The notes: a model not told the origin generated them from the sequence alone. A stretch of DNA of 64,000 nt from Epiperipatus broadwayi (GCA_028023455.1 JAQFVV010006256.1:558001-622000); one strand, 5' to 3'; shown: positions 1 through 12,664, counted from the stretch's first letter. Translations and numbers: made by a program.

Positions 1-1185
1 GGCAATTAAATTTAGTGAAGAAAAATCAATTATAATGGTGGTTAATACTGGGGAAAAAGAAGATGTAGAATTTTTATTGGGCAGTATAAAGTTAAGTGTG
101 GTGAATAGATATAGTTATTTGGGAATTATCTTAAGTAATCAAAAAAATTGTTTGGATGAATGGGAAAAAAAAATTGATAAATGAAGTAAAGAAAAGAAAG
201 GGATTGATAAAGAAATTAACAGTGTTTTCATATAATAAATATGCTGTTGCTAGAATTATATGGGAGTTGCAGTAGCAGGGTTATCATATGGTAATGATGC
301 ATTGTGTTAGTAAAGGGATATTAGATTATTTAGAAAAAGTACATAGGGAAGTAGGAAGATATGCATTGGATGCAGATGTATGGACAGCAAGGGAGGCAAT
401 TCAAGGAGAAATGGGATGGTCAAGTTTTATATGAGATGCAAAAAGTAAAATGAAAATGTTTGGTAGATTGCAGTTTATGGATAATAAAAGAATAGCCAAA
501 ATAGTATTTAATTGGGTTACGAGTAAAGGGCAGGCAACAAGATGGGTGAAAAAGGTAATGCAGTATGCAAAAGATTTGGATAAAAAAATTATATCAGTAT
601 ATTTGTATAAAAGATGGGATGATTATGTTAGGAGAATTGTTGAGTGTTATAGTGGTAAGGAATGGGATAAAAGAATATATTTTTTAATAAAGAATAGGGA
701 GGTAGAGAGATGGAGAACTAGTATTGAGAGTAAAAAGAGTTTAAATATATATAAAAGTAAACAGGATATTAGGTGCGAGTTAATATATGATAATAGTAAT
801 GAAAGTAGTTTATTGTTTAAGGCTAGAACGGGATCTTTAGCAACAAGAGAATATACATGTAAATGGAAAAATATGGGTGATTTAGTCTGTAAATTGTGTA
901 AGGAAGGAATAGAAAATATTAGGCATTTCTTAATTGAATGTAAATGCTTGAAAACAGAAAGGGTACAAATAATGAAGTTATGGGAGAATAAATATGAAAA
1001 AAGTGATTATACAGAAAGTGGATTATTGGTTTTTATACTGGATTTGGGAAAAGATAAAGAGATTTAGATATAAAGATTATAGAGTTGACAAAGATTATGT
1101 TGTGGAAATGGGATGGAACATAATATGGGAAAATTTAGAGTGGGAATGGAAGATAAAGCGGCTTAACAGGTTTCTCTGGGCATAG
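1..1185 (+). pseudogene. Decayed non-LTR retrotransposon (LINE) 3' portion, reverse-transcriptase C-terminal region
   Basis: Reading the + strand gives the end of a reverse transcriptase: bases 2-184 translate to a segment with the RT thumb-type motif YSYLGIIL, followed by frame changes and then a long open stretch at 450-1067. The intervening DNA still reads as related protein (GLSYGNDAL, EVGRYALDADV, IQGEMGWSSF), interrupted by a stop near 430. Near its end is a Cys/His cluster of the form CKLC...H...C (about 885-945), as seen at the C-terminus of several LINE clades. The reading continues to about 1185 in a second frame and is followed by a short CATCACATCACATCATC-like tract near 1225. The clade is uncertain; it is not the RTE family found elsewhere in this window. 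The 5' part lies outside the window. The stops and frame changes make it a dead copy. Confidence 0.7.
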
Positions 1186-1189
1186 TTGC

Positions 1190-1870
1190 TGAGAGATTCC
1201 TGACTCCATTTAAGGAGATGTCACAGTGCATCACATCACATCATCACATCTATGGATGGCATTGCACTTGCCTATTACCATTTTTTAATTAATTCAGTTA
1301 TTCAGGAACAGAACAGTTTTAACATTAGTGATTATTGACATAAGTTTCGTTTTTTGATTTTGCTGATTCATTCAACAATAAATATCAATTAGTAAGAATA
1401 AATACTATATACATTAAATAAAAAGAATATCTCAATTATATTTTTTTAATACTGTTTTATTTGTTTAATAAATCTATAAGGATATGAATAAAAAGGAATC
1501 AGAAAAGGAAAGATTCAAGAAATATAATTTAAAAATATCAATATTTTTTCTAATATGTTTTGTGTAATGAATCATGAAGAAATTAGACACTAATCAGAAA
1601 TGTCATCCTACCAGAAATCAAAATAAGAAAACAAATGGTAAAATTTAATAATGCATAGAGACAGAAATTCCCTTGGATGACCAATGAATGGTATAAATTT
1701 TCTCCAAAATGCACTGTTTGTAATTTATACATGACAATTTCACATGGGTGAACATGACTTGAAAAAATACGTGAAAAATAACTTTCACATGAAGAATGTA
1801 AGTGCTTCTAATCAATCATCTGGATATAATAGAAGCTAAAACAAGTTTTGGTTGCCACTCGTGCATGCAT
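1190..1870. other. AT-rich non-coding stretch
   Basis: This holds the presumed 3' tail of the preceding LINE and AT-rich sequence. I see no exon, structured repeat or RNA gene in it. Confidence 0.5.
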
Positions 1871-1879
1871 TCACATAGT

Positions 1880-2330
1880 TATTAGCCAACAGGATATACC
1901 AGTATTTTATTTAAAGGTATATTCACAGATTCCAAAATTGCATATACATTCAGCTGTGCTAAAACAAAAAGTAATACCATAATTATATCAGTGATAGGGC
2001 CATATTCTAAAAAGTTATTATTGGAAGATGTGAAGAAACATTACTTCAATTTTGACTGATATGGCTAATAAGGGTAGCATTAAAACCTTCCATTTGGTTA
2101 TGAAATATTTTGATAAAAGCAAAGGAATTCAAACATCTTCCTTTTATTCTTTAAATATTGAATCATCCACTGATATTGCAAACTCACTAACATTGAACCT
2201 ACAAATCTCTCATTTGATTATATAATTTCTTTTTGTGCAGGTAATGCAATAGTTAATTTTGGCAAAATTAAAAAAAAAGATTATTATTTTTCTAATGGCA
2301 ATTGATTATATTGAAAAATGGTACGATTTC
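1880..2330 (+). pseudogene. Relic of a hAT-like (DUF4371/KIAA1586-type) transposase
   Basis: Translating the + strand with frame changes gives a string of motifs typical of the hAT-related transposases often annotated as KIAA1586-like. In order they are: FKGIFTDSKIAYTFSCAKTK (about 1910-1970), IIISVIGPYSKKLLLEDVKK (about 1980-2035), a segment MANKGSIKTFHLVMKYFD (about 2060-2115), KGIQTSSFYSLN (about 2120-2155), and AIVNFGKIKKK (about 2247-2280), which matches the family's N-x-N-F-G block. Several stops and frame changes interrupt it, and neither terminal repeats nor the C-terminal dimerisation region are visible. I infer an old dead DNA-transposon fragment. The assignment rests on motif memory, not on a search. 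Confidence 0.55.
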
Positions 2331-2481
2331 ATAAATGAAAAATACATTAAATTGTCTATCATTATCTGAACCAGTGATTTTTAATTTAATTATTGATCTT
2401 GTTGATATTTTTAAAATCAATAACATTTAGATCTTTTTGAGGAAATTTCACTTTTAAAAACGTTTCACTAATCAATAAGTC

Positions 2482-3690
2482 TCAGTAGAAATTTTATTGG
2501 TCAATTGCTGCTTTTTTCTAACAACTATCTTTGTTGCAGTTTTTATAAGTATATCAGTTATTTTCTTATTAATTTCATTCAAAACTTAATCATGTTCAAA
2601 ATCTACTAATACTTGAAACCGATTTGTAAGTTCTAATTTAAATTCACTAGAATGTTTCTGAAGATTAGAAATATCAACTGTAAATATTGTCTTTCTTAAT
2701 AATTTTTGTCTCTCTAGTTTTGCATTATCATGTATCTTACATCTTTGTGTGAGGTGATCACTTCCTGTGTTAAATTTATTAAGAACATTGCAATCTTGAA
2801 ATATGTATTTTCAGTTAGTCAAAATACAATCCAATTCTGCTGTACCTTCATTTGGATGCTTACATGTCGATTTCTTTTAACATTTTTCTCAAAAAAAGAA
2901 TTCATAATATAAAGTTTTTCTTTTTCTGCAAACTCCACAAGTCTATGTCCTCTTTCATTTCTATTATCATAACCAAAATTACCTACAGCACTTTCATCTT
3001 TCATTTGTTACCAATTCTAGCATTAAAGTCTCCCATAACAATTTTAAAATTTTGTTTACTCTGATCAAAAATTTTTTGTACATCCATATAAAAATCCCCT
3101 ATTACTTCATCACTATGAGAACTTGTTGGGGCATAAACCTGAATCATTTGCATTCAGTATCTGCTATTAAGTTGTATAACTAATCTTGCCACTCTGTCCG
3201 ATATACCATCAATCTAATGTTGCTCTTCCACTTTTTATTTATCATGAATCATACTCCATTCGTATTTCCAATATTTGTGCCTTTATAGTAGAGTACATGT
3301 CCACTTTTTAAATCAATTGTCTCTTCACCTTTTCTTCTAACTTCCAAAGTCCAATAATGCCCCATTTAATATGACAGTTCTTCTAATTCTTGCAATCTTT
3401 CTTCACTTGAAAGTGATGTGCAGTTGAAGTACCTAAATAAAAAGTCATCATCAAATGGCAGCCTAGGTCCACAATCAGGGATTCTTAGCACCCTCTGCCT
3501 TCGGTCACCAACCGCTGCCTTGGTTGGCGACTTTAGTCTCCTGGGAATAAGGACTATGATTTATTTTTGTCTGTCATAACAGTATATATCTATTGGAAAA
3601 ATATAATTTACACATACATTCATTTTGCCTTATCAGATAACAGAGAAGAAAGACCATGGTGTTCTTTGATCTTAAACTCAGAATTTATGA
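2482..3690 (-). mobile_element. RTE-clade LINE, 5' segment (endonuclease half), inverted
   Basis: On the - strand this matches, in order, the 5' half of the longer RTE copy at 11420-14735. It has the 5' leader (3690 to about 3450, ending in the shared CTTAAACTCAG), then the apurinic-type endonuclease region, including the GHRLVEFAEKEKLYIMNSFF stretch (about 2985-2895). The endonuclease would nick target DNA for target-primed reverse transcription. Homology stops at about 2482, in the linker between the endonuclease and reverse transcriptase regions. Exactly where this segment ends, the segment starting at 3691 begins in the opposite orientation, so both belong to one insertion. It has several stops and indels and is not functional. 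Confidence 0.85.
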
Positions 3691-5410
3691 AGAAAAGAAG
3701 GAATATGAAGATATACAAAAATGGTGGGAAAAGAGTTGAAAATGATATAAGAAAGTATAACTGTGAACTAGCAAGGAAATCTGTAGAAGAGAGAAAGTAT
3801 CAAGAGTGTAAAACAACACTTTGGTATTGGTAGGAAATTTATACCTGCAATAAGGAAAAAAGATGGAACTATTACTAAAAAGAGAAATGACATCATGAAA
3901 TGGGTAAAAGACTTCTATCAAGAATTATATAGTAATAAAGAACAAGTACTTTTTATATCTATTATATCTTCCGAATTGCCCAGAATTTTAAATGAAGAAG
4001 TAAGACATGCAATTGAATTTATGAAGAAAGGAAAGGCTCCAGGTAATGATGGAATTATAATTGATATATTAAAAGAAGCAGGTGAAGAAATAGAATTTTT
4101 TTTTAGCAAAATTATATATCAAATGTGTAAATGATAAAGATCTACCAGATGATTGGAAGAATGCCATATTAATATTAATATTTAAAAAAGGTGAGAAAGA
4201 AGGTATTAAAAATTACAGACCTATCAGCCTTTTATTAGTTTTATACAAAACTTTTACCAAGATAATTACAATTCGTCTATAGAGAACATTGAATTTCCAC
4301 CAACCAAGAGAACAAGCTGGATTTAAAAATGGTTTTAGTATAGTAGATCATATATCGGTATTGAGAGAAATTATTGGATTTGTAGATTATGAAAAGGCAT
4401 TTGATTCTATAAACATTTCTTCAGTGATTAAAGCTTTGGATCATCAAGGTATAGATCCAGGATATGTCATATTTTAAAGAATATTTATAAAAATGCAACA
4501 GCAACAATTAGATTACATAATGATACTAGGAAAGTCAACATTGAGAAAGGTGTAAGACAGGGTGACTCCATATCTCCAAAACGTTTTACAGCAGTGTTGC
4601 AATAAGTATTTTGTGGATTAAAATGGGAATCTAAAGGAGTTAAAGTAAATGGAGATTATTTAAGTTTTAGATTTTGCAGATGATGTAGTTGTTTTGGAAA
4701 ATAATGGTTTAGAGCTTCAAGAAATGTTGCAGGAGTTATCAGATGAAAGTAGGACTAAAGATAAATGTTAAAAATAAATGTCAAAATATGAAAATAAAGA
4801 TTGATTATGATGAGTTAGAAGATAACAGCTACAAATATCTTGGTCAGAGTATTAATACAGATGGAAACATAATGGATGAAATTAATCATAGAATTAAACT
4901 TGGTTGGGGTGCTTTTGGTAGAAATAACTTGATACTAAAAGGAAATATGCCTATGTGTTTGAAAAGAAAGGTTTTTAATAAATGTGTTTTACCAGTTCTT
5001 ACTTATGGATCTGAGATTTGGACACTTAGTAGAAGAGCAATACAAAGACTTCAGACCACTCAAAGAAGTATGGAGAGATGCATGTTAGGATTAACAATAA
5101 GAGATCGAAAATGCAATATATGGGTAAGAGAATAAACAGGAGTTATTGATCTTATTGAAAAAATTAAGATTGAAGTGCAGTGGACATATTGCTAGAAGAG
5201 ATGATAATAGATGGACAATTGAAATCTTAAACTGGATTCCAAGAGATTGTAAAAGATCCAGAAAGAGACCACATATCAGATGGATGGATGAAATAATCAA
5301 GTGTGTAGGGTTGATGTAAAGAAGGGAAGCTAAAGATCAGAGAAGATGGTTTGAACTTAGAGAGACCTTTACCCTGCAGTGAATTGATAATGGTTGATGA
5401 CGATGAATCA
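3691..5410 (+). mobile_element. RTE-clade LINE, 3' segment (reverse transcriptase half)
   Basis: The + strand encodes the reverse transcriptase half of the RTE family: the linker and N-terminal region (3691-3840), the KAPGNDGIIIDILKEAGEE block (about 4035-4090), PISLL (about 4222), the palm residues in DYEKAFDS (about 4386), GVRQGDS-like (about 4551), a degraded FADD box near 4670-4690, then YKYLGQSINTDGNIMDEINH (about 4830-4890) and the C-terminal RTQRS/RKCNIWVRE part to about 5135. The 3' end, near 5375-5405, carries the family signature CTGCAGTG...ATTGATAATGGTTGATGA. Frame changes near 4130, 4260, 4480 and 4670 break the ORF. It is continuous with the inverted 5' segment to its left. Confidence 0.88.
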
Positions 5411-5660
5411 ATGAGTGAGATTTAAAGAAAGTAGACAGTTGATAAAAAATGGGTATTTTTTTAATTAACATGCCAGATTGTATAAAAATATTGCAAAAAT
5501 AAATAATTCTCACGATGAGATAATACTTATGAATAAATACTCAGTAATGATTTGTAATTAATGATTTTTATATAATTTATTTATTCTATTAAAACTTTTT
5601 ATTCCTCCTCCCCTTCAGTCTCATTTTGTCCCGCTTCCCTATTTTCAAAAGAACATATAC

Positions 5661-5804
5661 AATTTGCTAGTAACATAGTCAAGCGTTTGTTAGCCGAGAG
5701 GTCATCGCAGCCGCCTTGCAAGCAAGTAGTTGGTTGTAGACGGTTGTGGGTTCGCGTCCCGGCCGATGCTATGGCATATGAAAAAAAAAATTTACTAGTA
5801 ACAT
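5661..5804 (+). mobile_element. tRNA-derived SINE (copy 1) with target-site duplication
   Basis: A tRNA-like body begins after a leader AGTCAAG (5677-5683). It has an A box (TAGCCGAGAGG, about 5690-5700), a B box (GGTTCGCGTCC, about 5750-5760) and a mostly paired acceptor ending CCGATGC. It is followed by the trailer TATGGCATATG and ten A residues. It is bracketed by 16-bp direct repeats, AATTTGCTAGTAACAT at 5661-5676 and AATTTACTAGTAACAT at 5789-5804, with one mismatch. The same leader, body and trailer plan occurs at 39875-39967 and 48465-48603. The length of the region between the anticodon-like and T arms makes the parent tRNA isotype unclear. Confidence 0.85.
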
Positions 5805-8300
5805 TTATCGCTTGGAATTTTCAGTAGTGGTCAGATAGCTCCCTCAAGTGTCAACAACTGTCCTTAGGTATCTACGGTAAGATTCTTATTTGTACATACA
5901 TATTTAATATAATAATAAAAAGTATTTTGTTAAAAAAAATCACAGGCAATTGATTCAATATTACATATAGTTACCGCCTATCGTATCTGTTAGTTAAAAA
6001 TCACGTGTTAATGTAAACTCCGATACTTGTTTGCAATGTTCTTTTTAGCTTTTTTTTTTTGGTCATTAGTAAAGACTGCAGTTTAACATCATTGTTTATT
6101 TAAATTTCACGCTCTTTGTTTGAATAAGTCCCTTTTTCAACGTTTGACATCATTGCAGTTTACAGTTCAAAGAGATACTTTTTTTGGACTGGCTGTTTTG
6201 AGAGTAGGACTTTTCTACACGTATTCACAGAGGGCGTAGCTGAAATTTCTTGACGTTTGGAGAGTGATCTGAAATTTACTATTGTATTTACTTTACGTTT
6301 TTACTTCAAAAGCAAAATATTTGAAGACTAAACTTGCCATGATGTTCACTTTTTGGATCCATAATTTATTCAATATTTCATTGATAAGTTATAATCTCAT
6401 AAGCTGGAGCTATTTTGTAAAAGTTAGGAAAAATAAGCGTTTTGATAGAGATATATAAATTACTTTAGTTGATGAGAATACAGTAAGTAACAAGAATATT
6501 TATACATTGTCTAAATTTGTATATTGTAATGCGTCATATTATAAATATTTCATTTTATTTAGATACGTCAACTATTTAGTCTTATTTACAAGCATCATAT
6601 GGAAGCGTCATGTATTTGAGCTCAGTAAAATCATTCAATTTTTCTAATACATTCCAAACATTATTGGATCATACTTAGTCCTAACTATTATTAAGTGATT
6701 TTATAATAAATATTAGATTATTGTCATCATCATTAACAACTATTCGTCAATGAGCATGAACATCCTAACTCCAAAAGAAAAAGTTTGAGATCGAGTTTTG
6801 TAATTACTATATAAATCCTCGAACATAAATACTCCTACATACATCATATGCTAGCCCTTTTGTCTGTTTATATTGTATTTGTTATATTTTTTTAAACTTC
6901 TTTGGCAGCATACCCCCCTCCCCCGAAAGACTTAATTGTTTTACATTAGCCACATCCAATGAAAGCAATCATTTTTGCATCTCTTTGCAGACTTAGATAA
7001 TTTTTATATTGAAAACGGTATCTGCTTTTTTTATGAGAATTGTTCAAGGGAACATAAAATATTTTTCACATGCATAATTCATTGACAATATTATCTTTAC
7101 AATAGTACATGCTAAAGCATAATATCCAGCAAGCAGAAGAAAATAATTATCAAAATATATAATGATAAAAGGTCAGCTTTAGCAATCTTTTATGAGGCCA
7201 TTCAATATAATAAATCTACATTATAGGAATATAAGTGCAAAACACATTGTGTGTGGTACACACATATTTAACAAATTTATTGATAAATTTTTTAGCTATT
7301 GCATATTCATAACAATTATCTTTCAATAACATACACAAAATAATAATTATTTTTTCTTGAGTAGAAATTACTTTTCAGCCAATCTCAGATATAGAATAAT
7401 AAAGTATATATACACCTGGGTCTCCTTTTATGAGATAGATGGGTTCCTCAGAAAACGTGCACAAAAGAAATCGCAAAAAAAAAATAGACTTAACTTACCA
7501 TGAAAAATGGGGGATATGTGCTGTAATTTTCAAAAATCTCATAAAAGCAAAGCAACAAAGTAAAATTACTTTAAAATTCGCATAAAAAAAAAAAAGGGAA
7601 ATAAAATATGACTAATAAAAAATTTTGAATTTGAAAAAAATTGATACAAGACAAACTTTTTTTACTTTTTTTTTATTAATTACAGTATTTAATTTTATTC
7701 AAAACTATATTTTTATGTGTAATTTACAGTATTTTACATTTTTTCATACATGTACAGTATTTTAATCATTATCACTATTTGAAGACATGCAAGTTCGTTT
7801 GTAAACTAATAAGACATCAGATTCGTCACAAGAGGAAATACAATTAGCGCCAACTCATTCTTTTTAATTGCTCTTATAGTACATTAGCCCAAACTAAAAT
7901 GTTTTCCAATCGCTGTTAACCCTTCCCATTTTGCTAAGTGATCTAAAATTGAAATTTTTGTTTCCAAAGAAATTCATTTTCTTGGGTGTTTTTCCTTTCC
8001 ATTAGGGTAAACTAAAAGTTTAAAATAAAAATAAGAACTTAGACTTATGATAATAAAAAGATATCTACTTACTACTATTGGGCAAAATTTAATTAAAACT
8101 AACAATTAAAAATTAAATTCTTATTTTTGTCTTTAATTTTTTAATTTTCAATTCTGTTTAAAAATCAATTTTCATTTTTTGCATCACAATAATTTCAGAT
8201 CACTTTACGTAATTTTTAAATTGTTAATTATAATTAAAAATCATATTTTCATTTTTTATTGTCAAATTTAATTGTGCCCACCGCTGTTACTCACCTTTTA
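5805..8300. other. AT-rich intergenic DNA without recognised genes
   Basis: I see poly(A/T) runs and short oligo-purine tracts but no coding exon, RNA gene or terminal repeat. Short motifs such as TCGCATAAAA recur near 7580, 8840 and 8910, possibly the remains of an older repeat. Confidence 0.4.
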
Positions 8301-8314
8301 AAAATAAACTTGTG

Positions 8315-8607
8315 GACACTAAATGATTAATTGATTATGTACTCTTTTTTTAAAAGCAAAAATAGAATGTGATTTAAAATGCAAAAACAGCAACATGCAT
8401 AGTATAGGCATCTATAATGTTTGAACAGATTTACATTATAATCTTGTAAAATTTATTACTTGCAGACACTAAATGATTAATTGATTATGTACTCTTTTTT
8501 TAAAAAGCAAAAATAGAATGTGATTTGAAATGCAAAAACAACATCATGCATAGTATAGGCATCTGTAACGTTTGAACAGATTTACATTCTAATCTTGTAA
8601 AATTTAA
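8315..8607. repeat. Tandem duplication, two units of about 150 bp
   Basis: The unit starting GACACTAAATGATTAATTGA at 8315 is repeated at 8465 with a few substitutions (for example AACAGCAACATGC against AACAACATCATGC). The second unit ends near 8607. No open frame is involved. Confidence 0.9.
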
Positions 8608-8707
8608 TGTGTGTATATAAAATGGGGAAATCCTGATTTTAAGTGAATTATGAATCTTTCTTGCATAAAATCTATTACAGTACTATTATAAAGCACTGAA
8701 TATATTG

Positions 8708-8836
8708 AAATTATTAGGTGGAAGTCGAACTCCGATAATGTACTATTACTTCAAATATGACGTGTGAGTGCACAAAATGTATAATATTTAAGGTAATAGC
8801 GCATTATTGGAGCTCTACTTCTGATCTAATAATTTT
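8708..8836. repeat. Imperfect inverted repeat (hairpin) of about 130 bp
   Basis: The left arm (8708-8757, beginning AAATTATTAGGTGGAAGTCG) is complementary with a few mismatches to the right arm (about 8781-8836, ending CTTCTGATCTAATAATTTTT), with a loop of about 25 bases. It resembles a small foldback element. No clear target duplication was found. Confidence 0.75.
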
Positions 8837-9219
8837 TATCGCATAAAAGAAAACTGCATACAAAGATATTGAGAAGAAACATGAATCGCATAACTTCAAA
8901 ATCGCATTAAAAAAATCCGCATAAAACAATATTTTTTATAAATTATAAATGCTTTTCAACAAAATAAGTTTTTTTGAAGATTTGTGATGATGATGTTCTA
9001 GTTGTATTTTTATATTGGACCATTTCCATAATCTAATATATGTATTGAATGTCTTGAGAAAAATTTAATTTTATTTAAATGTTCTAAATACATTCAACTG
9101 TTAGTAGTAGCACATCACAAATAGGTTAGTAATAGCACATTTTTTGCCTTTTTATTATTCATTAAGAAAGTTTACCAGAAAGCATTTTTGAATAATCTAA
9201 ATATATAAATAAAAAGGGA

Positions 9220-11375
9220 GAATCTGAGATTACAATGATGCCACAACTATGTAGCCATTTGTAATAGTATATCGGCTGAATTATGAGATGATGGGAAACT
9301 ATTATCATCTCCAAATAAAATATAAAATTAAATATAAAAGGAATGATGATGAATATAAGAAATGAAAGCCTGAGAAATCAGCAAAGACTAACTAATTTCA
9401 CCAGCATTACAGATGAATAATAATCATTGATAATCAAGAATGATAAAAATAAAATAAAATCAATCAACCTTGTGACTGGATTTGAAAGTGCACTATAGAC
9501 CAGAATAATTATTTAGCGCTTGTCATACTTGTAGCGGATTATATAAACAATAATTTGGATGCACAAACTTAAGTGCTAATTCATCAGAATATAACAAGAA
9601 AATAATGCTAGGATACCAACATGTTGATCATCATCAATGCCCTGGCCATTTAGTACCATTAATATACTGGACATCTATCAACTTAATTTCTAATTAATAC
9701 TAAAATAAAATTTAGTGTATACTTTGCACCATCCAGAGTGATCATCATTTTATGTCCATAACACCAAACAAACCCTAATTCATATAACTAACTCTTGCAC
9801 TAATACAGCTCTGGGAACAAGAGCTCTATAACTTACTGTGAACAAGAGATAATATTAACAAAATGTCTTAAACATAATCTAGGATTAAATAAATTCACTG
9901 GAGATAACTTAATGAAATATAAATTTATTAATAACAAAATTAAATTAAGGTCTGCTAAGTATGCTGCAAATATAAATTCAGCATTCTGATTTTGATTAGA
10001 ATACAAAAATTATAAAATGTTATTACATTATAATTTATATATGTGTCAATAAGTTTACATAAAACACATCTATATATAAACATGCAGATGTGAGTATAAT
10101 AATTTAAAATTATCATTTTTGAATTGTCATAAATCAATAATAATTTTTTTTTTTTATGATACATAATTTTAACATATATGTAGCTGATGACTGATCATAA
10201 TATATATATATATATATGGGTATGAACTCATTTAAATGTGTGCACTCACTGGCGTTTATAAAAAAAAATAAACTTCTTAAAGCTGTATTTTTTTTTTCAC
10301 AAGAAAATTCCATGTTAAAAAATATATATATATACATAAATCCAATGCACACATACATGTGTATTACTATTATCTTTTTTCAGATCAATGTTATTAATTC
10401 CCATTATTCCTAATGGTAAATAAAATAGATTTTTGTTTTTTCATTTACAATAAGATTTCAGAGTATTTTTTTTTCAATAAAATAAGTGGAAATGTCATTT
10501 ATCAACAATAATGGCAGCAAATTCATTTATTATTTCTTTGTTTTATTTTTAGTTGAATAATATAGTTAAAAATTATTTATCTTTAAAACCAGCTAACTTT
10601 TTCCATTTGTGCTTGATATCATCGTTCATGAAATAAATATCAGCATGGATAATCTTTATATGATCGACAGTAATATTGGTAAAACTGTGTATGTATAAAC
10701 TATAACACTATACTTTTTTCATTAAGCTGGCCTGTTCTAAAACAGACTGATCTATCAACATTTTCGAGAAAAATATAATCAAATAACTTTGCTTACAGTC
10801 AGCTCCATTCAGTGTCTATTGTTTGATGGACTACAGACAAGCTATCTATCTAGTATACATGGGCTATGGATCACAGAAAAGCAGACCCTTTACTTCCACA
10901 TGAATCCAAACTACTGTCATGACACTAGCAACAGCAGCTTTGTACTCCACAGTCTCCAGTTATAAGTTCATAATAATAGTACTATATAATGCTGCCCATG
11001 TGGTAATCCTTTAATCTTTTAAATCTACCTTTTATACTATGTTGTGGAATTTAAAAACAATTAGTAAATTTTTTCTTTATCTTGATTAAATAAAATGAAT
11101 TAATGAATTTTTTTTAATTCACCTTAATTAAAAACAAATTTTATCAAAATATATTATACAAGCTTTAATTAAAAAAAACTTTCTTAATCTAATTAAAAAT
11201 AGAGAAATTTTATAATTACCAGTATATCTATTGTAACATATAAATATGCTTGTTTTCATTATCAAAATCGGAGTAAAACATAAAATAGACCTTTTTAAAT
11301 GTTTAATTTATAATAACTTTTAAATTCAAAATTATTATTTAACTCTTAACTGTTATTCCAGTGTAATATAATAAC
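9220..11375 (-). repeat. Large interspersed non-coding repeat, copy A
   Basis: Read on the - strand, this region aligns along most of its length with 50105-52260 on the + strand. Shared landmarks include TATTACACTGGAATAACAGT (about 11365), GTTACAATAGATATACTGGT (about 11230), the AGTAGTTTGGATTCATGTGG block (about 10905), and AATCAGAATGCTGAATTTAT (about 9980). A third, partial copy lies at 17625-18250. No long open frame is shared by the copies. It ends next to the 3' end of the RTE copy at 11420. Its nature is unknown; a non-autonomous transposon or an old LINE/LTR remnant are both possible. Confidence 0.8.
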
Positions 11376-12374
11376 TATTGACACAAAAAAATTGTGTTTA
11401 TTTCTACTTTTCCTTTGAACTTTCATCATCAACCATTATCAATCCACTGCAGGATGAAGGTCTCCAATTGGGTTCAATCCATCTTCTCCGATCTTTAGCT
11501 TCTCCACATCACCCCTGCATACTTTCTTATTTTATCCATCCATCTCACATGTGCTCTCTTTCTGGGTCTTTTACTATCTCTTGGAATCTAGTTTAAGATT
11601 TCAATTGTCCATCTATTATCATCTCTTCTAGCAATATGTACAGCCCAACTCCAGTCTTTTAATTTTTTCAATGAGGTCAATAACACCTGTTTGCTCTCTT
11701 ATCCATATATTGTGTTTTCGATCTACTCCTAACATGAATCTCTCCATACTTTGAGTAGTCCGAAGTCTCTGCATTGCTCTTCTATTAAGTGTCCAAGTCT
11801 CAGATCCATAAGTAAGAACTGATAAAACACATTTATTAAAAACCTTCCTTTTCAAACACACAGGCACTTTTCCTTTTAGTATCAAGTTATTTCTACCAAA
11901 AGCACTCCAACCAAAGTTAATTCTATGATTAATTTCATCCATTATGTTTCCATCTGTATTAATAATCTGACCCAGGTATTTGTAGCTGTTAATTTCTTCT
12001 AACTCATCATAATCAATCTTTATTTTCATATTTTGAGAAAATCCATTAAACATTACTTTAGTTTTTTGAACATTTATCTTTAGTCCTACTTTTCTACTTT
12101 CATCTCCTAACTCCTGCAACATTTCCTGCAGCTCTGAAGCATTATTTGCAAAAACAACTACATCATCTGCAAAATCTAAATGACTTAAATAATCTCCATT
12201 TACTTTCACTCCTTTAGTTTCCCATTTTAATCCACAAAATACTTCTTGCAGCATTGCTGTAAAAAGTTTTGGAGATATGGAGTCACCCTGTCTTACACCC
12301 TTCTCAATGTTGACTTTCCCAGTATCCTTATGCAATCTAATTATTGCTGGTGCATTTTTATAAATATTCTTTAA

Positions 12375-12571
12375 TATTTAAACAGCATTAAGCTGTTGCA
12401 AGTGCGCTTTGCAGATTTTAACTATAAATGACATGATAAAGTCTTTGGAAAAGATAGACTTTATCATGTGTTTGAAGTGTTAGTATTCAGTCATTTATAG
12501 TTAAAAGTGCATCAGCTTAATGCTGTTTAAATATTACAGTTTATAAACATTGCGCTATATAAAATAACTGA
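12375..12571. mobile_element. Palindromic insertion with an 18-bp target-site duplication
   Basis: The RTE sequence is interrupted here. TTTATAAATATTCTTTAA occurs at 12357-12374 and again at 12572-12589, and other RTE copies have it once at this site (copy at 4470-4490, opposite strand). The insert folds back on itself in blocks: 12373-12395 with 12513-12535, 12419-12432 with 12490-12503, and 12433-12444 with 12456-12467. A 35-base unpaired extension follows on the right. It has no poly(A) tail and no ORF. Terminal inverted repeats suggest a MITE, but an 18-bp duplication is unusually long for cut-and-paste elements. Confidence 0.85.
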
Positions 12572-12664
12572 TTTATAAATATTCTTTAAAATATGACAAT
12601 ATCCTGGATCTATATCTTGATGATCCAATGCTTTAATCACTGAAGAAATGTTTATAGTATCAAA

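Noticed and set aside
5677-5770. Functional tRNA gene
   Set aside because: The A-tail, the flanking target duplication and the abnormal central region show a SINE insertion.
10134-10413. Overlapping open frames on both strands rich in Phe, Lys, Ile and Tyr
   Set aside because: They consist of A/T runs and TA repeats inside the large non-coding repeat.
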